Assembly: GCA_034421015.1 (NCBI GenBank)
Contig: DAOUKT010000005.1
Location: 1 to 61,330 of the forward strand
DNA length: 61,330 nt
Direction of reading: 5' to 3'
Source: DAOUJW01 sp034421015
GTDB taxonomy: Bacteria; Chloroflexota; Dehalococcoidia; Lucifugimonadales; UBA2985
The notes beneath the pieces were generated by a model. It had not been told where the DNA came from. It searched no databases and saw only the letters and a list, made by a program, of their open reading frames with translations. The position numbers and the translations under genes are program-made. Shown here piece by piece: positions 59,646-61,330 of the stretch (its first letter is position 1; every line of letters starts with the position of its first letter).

Positions 59646-59969
59646 CTAACCCAGATGCTCCTTGATGAGCGTGAGGTCGGCTGAGTGGCCCTGGAGCGTG
59701 GAGACGACGGACCTGAGCAGGGCCGTATGCTCCTTCTGGGTTTCCAGCACCCCCTGCAGAATAGCCGTATGCTCCTTTTGGGTTTCCAGCACACCCTTGA
59801 ACAAAGCCGTATGCTCCTGGAGAATGGCCCCGTGCTCCTTCTGGGTCTCCAGCACACCCTGGAGCAAAGTCGTGTGCTGCTTGAGAATAGCGGTCTGCTC
59901 CTTCTGGGTCTCGACCATGGAGATGAAGGCGTCCTCCAGCCTGTCGATGCGGTCGTTGATAGTAGCTAT
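59646..59969 (-). CDS. Coiled-coil repeat protein, array copy 1 (start codon ATA)
   Basis: About 107 residues, built as a conserved N-cap (ATINDRIDRLEDAFISMVETQKEQ), then 14- and 21-residue repeats of the GVLETQKEHTAIL and QEHTAL types, then a conserved C-cap (SVVSTLQGHSADLTLIKEHLG). It is a heptad-repeat coiled coil without membrane or signal segments. The start codon that is ATG in the two sister genes is ATA here (59969-59967), directly after the same GGAGGTACACGAA ribosome site. It may be silent, or may start at the TTG 15 bases earlier. Last gene of a three-gene array. Confidence 0.6.
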   Translation of the reverse strand: MATINDRIDRLEDAFISMVETQKEQTAILKQHTTLLQGVLETQKEHGAILQEHTALFKGVLETQKEHTAILQGVLETQKEHTALLRSVVSTLQGHSADLTLIKEHLG

Positions 59970-60008
59970 TTCGTGTACCTCCAACCCGACGTTGCCATCG
60001 GCATCGTC

Positions 60009-60311
60009 TTAACCCAGATGCTCCTTGATGAGCGTGAGATCGGCTGAGTGGTTCTGGAGTGTGGAGACGACGGACCTGAGCAGGGCCGTGTGCTCCTTCT
60101 GGGTTTCCAGCACTCCCTGCAGAATAGCCGTATGCTCCTTCTGGGTCTCCAGCACACCCTTGAACAAAGCCGTGTGCTCCATCTGAGTAGTAGCGATTGT
60201 CCTGAGTAGTTGGCCTTGTTCCAGAAGAGCGCCAACCATCTCCCTGTTCAACTCCTGCTGGTTGACGAAGGCGTCCTCCAGCCTGTCGATGCGGTCGTTG
60301 ATAGTAGCCAT
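60009..60311 (-). CDS. Coiled-coil repeat protein, array copy 2
   Basis: A 100-residue protein with the same N-cap (MATINDRIDRLEDAF) and C-cap as its sisters, but a different first third (VNQQELNREMVGALLEQGQLLRTIATTQ), then two GVLETQKEHTAIL-type units. The ATG follows GGAGGTACACGAA. It is 39 bp upstream of the copy 1 start, so probably co-transcribed. Function unknown. Confidence 0.75.
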   Translation of the reverse strand: MATINDRIDRLEDAFVNQQELNREMVGALLEQGQLLRTIATTQMEHTALFKGVLETQKEHTAILQGVLETQKEHTALLRSVVSTLQNHSADLTLIKEHLG

Positions 60312-60362
60312 TTCGTGTACCTCCAACCCGACTATACACTTACCGTTGCCATCGGCATCGTC

Positions 60363-60749
60363 CTAACCCAGATGCTCCTTGATGAGGGTGAGGTCGGCTG
60401 AGTGGCCCTGGAGTGTGGAGACGACGGACCTGAGCAGGGTCGTGTGCTCCTTCTGGGTTTCCAGCACTCCCTGGAGAATAGCCGTATGCTCCTGGAGAAT
60501 GGCCCCGTGCTCCCTCTGAGTTTCCAGCACACCCTGGAGAATAGCCGTATGCTCCTGGAGAATGGCCCCGTGCTCCCTCTGAGTCTCCAGCACGCCCTGG
60601 AGAATGGCCGTATGCTCCTGCAGAATGGCCGTGTGCTCCCTCTGGGTTTCCAGCACGCCATGGAGAATAGCGGTCTGCTCCTTCTGGGTCTCGACCATCG
60701 AGATGAAGGCGTCCTCCAGCCTGTCGATGCGGTCGTTGATAGTAGCCAT
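60363..60749 (-). CDS. Coiled-coil repeat protein, array copy 3 (longest)
   Basis: A 128-residue protein: N-cap MATINDRIDRLEDAFISMVETQKEQ, then about four units of a 21-residue repeat (GVLETQREHGAILQEHTAILQ), then the shared C-cap ending TLIKEHLG. At DNA level the units are 63-bp near-identical direct repeats. All heptads carry Leu/Ile at core positions, so a long parallel coiled coil is expected. The ATG follows GGAGGTACACGAG. First gene of the array. Confidence 0.78.
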   Translation of the reverse strand: MATINDRIDRLEDAFISMVETQKEQTAILHGVLETQREHTAILQEHTAILQGVLETQREHGAILQEHTAILQGVLETQREHGAILQEHTAILQGVLETQKEHTTLLRSVVSTLQGHSADLTLIKEHLG

Positions 60750-60769
60750 CTCGTGTACCTCCAAGCCGA

Positions 60770-60775
60770 ATTATA
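60770..60775 (-). promoter_or_regulatory. -10 element of the coiled-coil array
   Basis: Minus-strand TATAAT only 21 nt upstream of the copy 3 ATG, giving a leader of about 14 nt that is almost entirely the ribosome site. No good -35 is seen. A weaker TATAGT-like sequence lies ahead of copy 2. Confidence 0.5.
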
Positions 60776-60855
60776 CACTATCTGCCCCCTGATCCGCGCC
60801 CGCGGACCGCCCGCATCGAGACCTCAGATTGGGCGGGAAACTGCGGCAAATCTCG

Positions 60856-60885
60856 TTGACAATGAAAACGGCTTTGCCTTATCAT
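60856..60885 (+). promoter_or_regulatory. Promoter ahead of a structured RNA region
   Basis: Consensus TTGACA (60856-60861), 18-bp spacer, TATCAT (60880-60885); predicted start near 60892. Confidence 0.6.
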
Positions 60886-60970
60886 TCACCGCAGGTATTG
60901 TGCAACGTCGCACAAGGCCGCAAAGCCCAGGCCCCAAGAAGCGCAAGAGAGCGCAGCAGGGCCGGTGGAA
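60886..60970 (+). ncRNA. Foldable RNA, possible riboswitch-like leader or small RNA
   Basis: The sequence can form a three-way junction: an outer stem CACC (60887-60890) / GGTG (60964-60967); hairpin TTGTGC-AACGTC-GCACAA (60898-60915); then CCGCAAAGCC; then a hairpin with GGCCC/GGGCC (60930-60963) enclosing GCGC-AAGAGA-GCGC. The CGCAAAGCC piece recalls the c-di-GMP-I riboswitch, but the GAAA loop and its receptor are missing. Further on, GGGACGGCGCCGTCCC (60988-61003) is another hairpin. No coding frame is supported here. Confidence 0.35.
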
Positions 60971-61033
60971 TTGGTTGCGCAGCTACAGGGACGGCGCCGT
61001 CCCCGCAGCGCGCGGAATGCTATCTGCGAGGGG

Positions 61034-61062
61034 TTGACAAGAGGATATGCATAGTGTAAAAG
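61034..61062 (+). promoter_or_regulatory. Promoter upstream of the terminal genes
   Basis: Consensus TTGACA (61034-61039), 17-bp spacer, TAAAAG (61057-61062). Confidence 0.5.
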
Positions 61063-61096
61063 ATTGGAGGGTTCAACCGCGAAAGGAACGGAGCTT

Positions 61097-61264
61097 ATGG
61101 ACTTATTTACGTACTCATCCGACAACCTCACGAGAGCAGGACCAATAATGCCGCCCGGGAAGCCCGCGCTTTCACGGGTTAGGCGCGTGGACAGGCCAGG
61201 CAAATCTGAAATAGCCCGTAGCAAATCCGGGTACATAAGGGGGTATAGTGAAGATACAAGGTAG
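61097..61264 (+). CDS. Possible 55-residue leader ORF
   Basis: An ATG preceded by AAAGGAACGGAG opens a short basic reading frame (MDLFTYSSDNLTRAGPIMPP...), about 35 nt after the predicted transcript start. It overlaps the start of the following secreted-protein gene by 17 bp in another frame, so translation of the two may be coupled. No family is recognised and the composition is not clearly protein-like. Confidence 0.3.
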   Translation: MDLFTYSSDNLTRAGPIMPPGKPALSRVRRVDRPGKSEIARSKSGYIRGYSEDTR

Positions 61265-61330
61265 ATTCATAGCGGTTCTGGCAGTCCTGGGACTGCTCAT
61301 TGCGCTTCTGCCGCTTGCCCCGGCGGGAGC
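61248..61330 (+). CDS. Secreted protein, N-terminal part only (partial)
   Basis: The GTG start is preceded by AAGGGGG. The 27 codons before the window ends encode a Sec signal peptide: basic MKIQGRF, then a hydrophobic stretch (IAVLAVLGLLIALLPLA), then a PAGA cleavage region. The mature protein lies outside the window, so its function cannot be told. Confidence 0.7.
   Translation, partial: MKIQGRFIAVLAVLGLLIALLPLAPAG

Noticed and set aside
59482..60339. 285-codon minus-strand open frame across two coiled-coil genes
   Set aside because: It is the repeat array read in another frame (RPHRQAGGR-type low complexity). The frames with shared caps and ribosome sites are the credible genes.
59690..60700. 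CRISPR-like regular repeats
   Set aside because: The direct repeats are coding 42/63-bp heptad units without unique spacers, and no cas gene is present.
61140..61245. Resemblance to a c-di-GMP-I riboswitch (GGCAAA...GAAA...GCAAA) before the secreted-protein gene
   Set aside because: The hairpin under the GAAA loop would have only about two pairs, and the second helix with the tetraloop receptor is absent, so the match is probably chance.

Overview
The window is a high-GC bacterial chromosome segment, most likely from a Chloroflexota of the Dehalococcoidia/SAR202 kind. That placement is inferred from the 5' end of a 16S rRNA gene at the left edge, from family content (DUF5679 zinc microprotein, giant GT39-DUF2298 membrane protein, NIPSNAP, F420 biosynthesis, several RCK proteins) and from frequent GTG/TTG starts. 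Only database searches could fix the lineage. Many genes have clear sigma70-type promoters (TTGACA-like, 16-18 bp, TATAAT-like).

Layout. 1-2.9 kb: 16S rRNA 5' end (minus) with its promoter, then ruvC-ruvA-ruvB and a NIPSNAP protein. 3.1-7.9 kb: a potassium-uptake operon (KtrB, KtrA, UspA, two more RCK proteins) ending in pheA. 7.9-13 kb: YtxH and DUF948-like envelope proteins and a 1478-residue glycosyltransferase/DUF2298 protein. 13-14.5 kb: a conserved small protein plus a PD-(D/E)XK nuclease. 14.6-17.5 kb: SLOG-eno-gap operon. 17.6-26.1 kb: arsM, rsmD-coaD-coiled-coil, two NDP-forming acyl-CoA synthetase alpha-type proteins on either side of a VapBC module, and dispersed palindromic repeats. 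26.2-29.8 kb: retropepsin-like protein, crotonase, methyltransferase, PHP phosphoesterase, DUF5679. 30-37 kb: prfA-prmC and nusA-rnpM-infB-rbfA-truB (minus). 37.3-41.7 kb: a lysine-rich microprotein and mfd, then a HAD hydrolase. 41.8-43.3 kb: BrnTA and ComF. 43.4-47.6 kb: glyoxylate shunt aceB-aceA with a divergent LysR regulator, then tRNA-Pro(CGG). 47.8-51.4 kb: DEAD-box helicase, VOC protein, gamma carbonic anhydrase-like protein. 51.4-53.5 kb: an AT-richer island with a MITE-like element, a HEPN-like protein, a lipoprotein and a small protein. 53.7-59.4 kb: MBL hydrolase, esterase, speD-speE, HesB-type protein, hemQ, cofE and a second retropepsin-like protein. 59.6-61.3 kb: three tandem paralogous coiled-coil repeat genes, a promoter with a foldable RNA, and the start of a secreted protein.

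Metabolically the window suggests an aerobic heterotroph: glyoxylate shunt, CoA-thioester chemistry, coproheme decarboxylase (an oxidative step), F420 cofactor, polyamine synthesis and arsenic methylation. No prophage, CRISPR array or transposase gene is visible. Mobile or variable DNA is represented by two families of REP-like palindromes, a MITE-like element, two toxin-antitoxin modules and the coiled-coil array.

The best candidates for undescribed biology are: the tandem coiled-coil genes, which vary by 14/21-residue units and of which one copy has lost its ATG; the HEPN/lipoprotein island; the PD-(D/E)XK two-gene unit; mfd, which lacks a normal start codon where homology requires one; and promoters followed at once by hairpins ahead of nusA and mfd.
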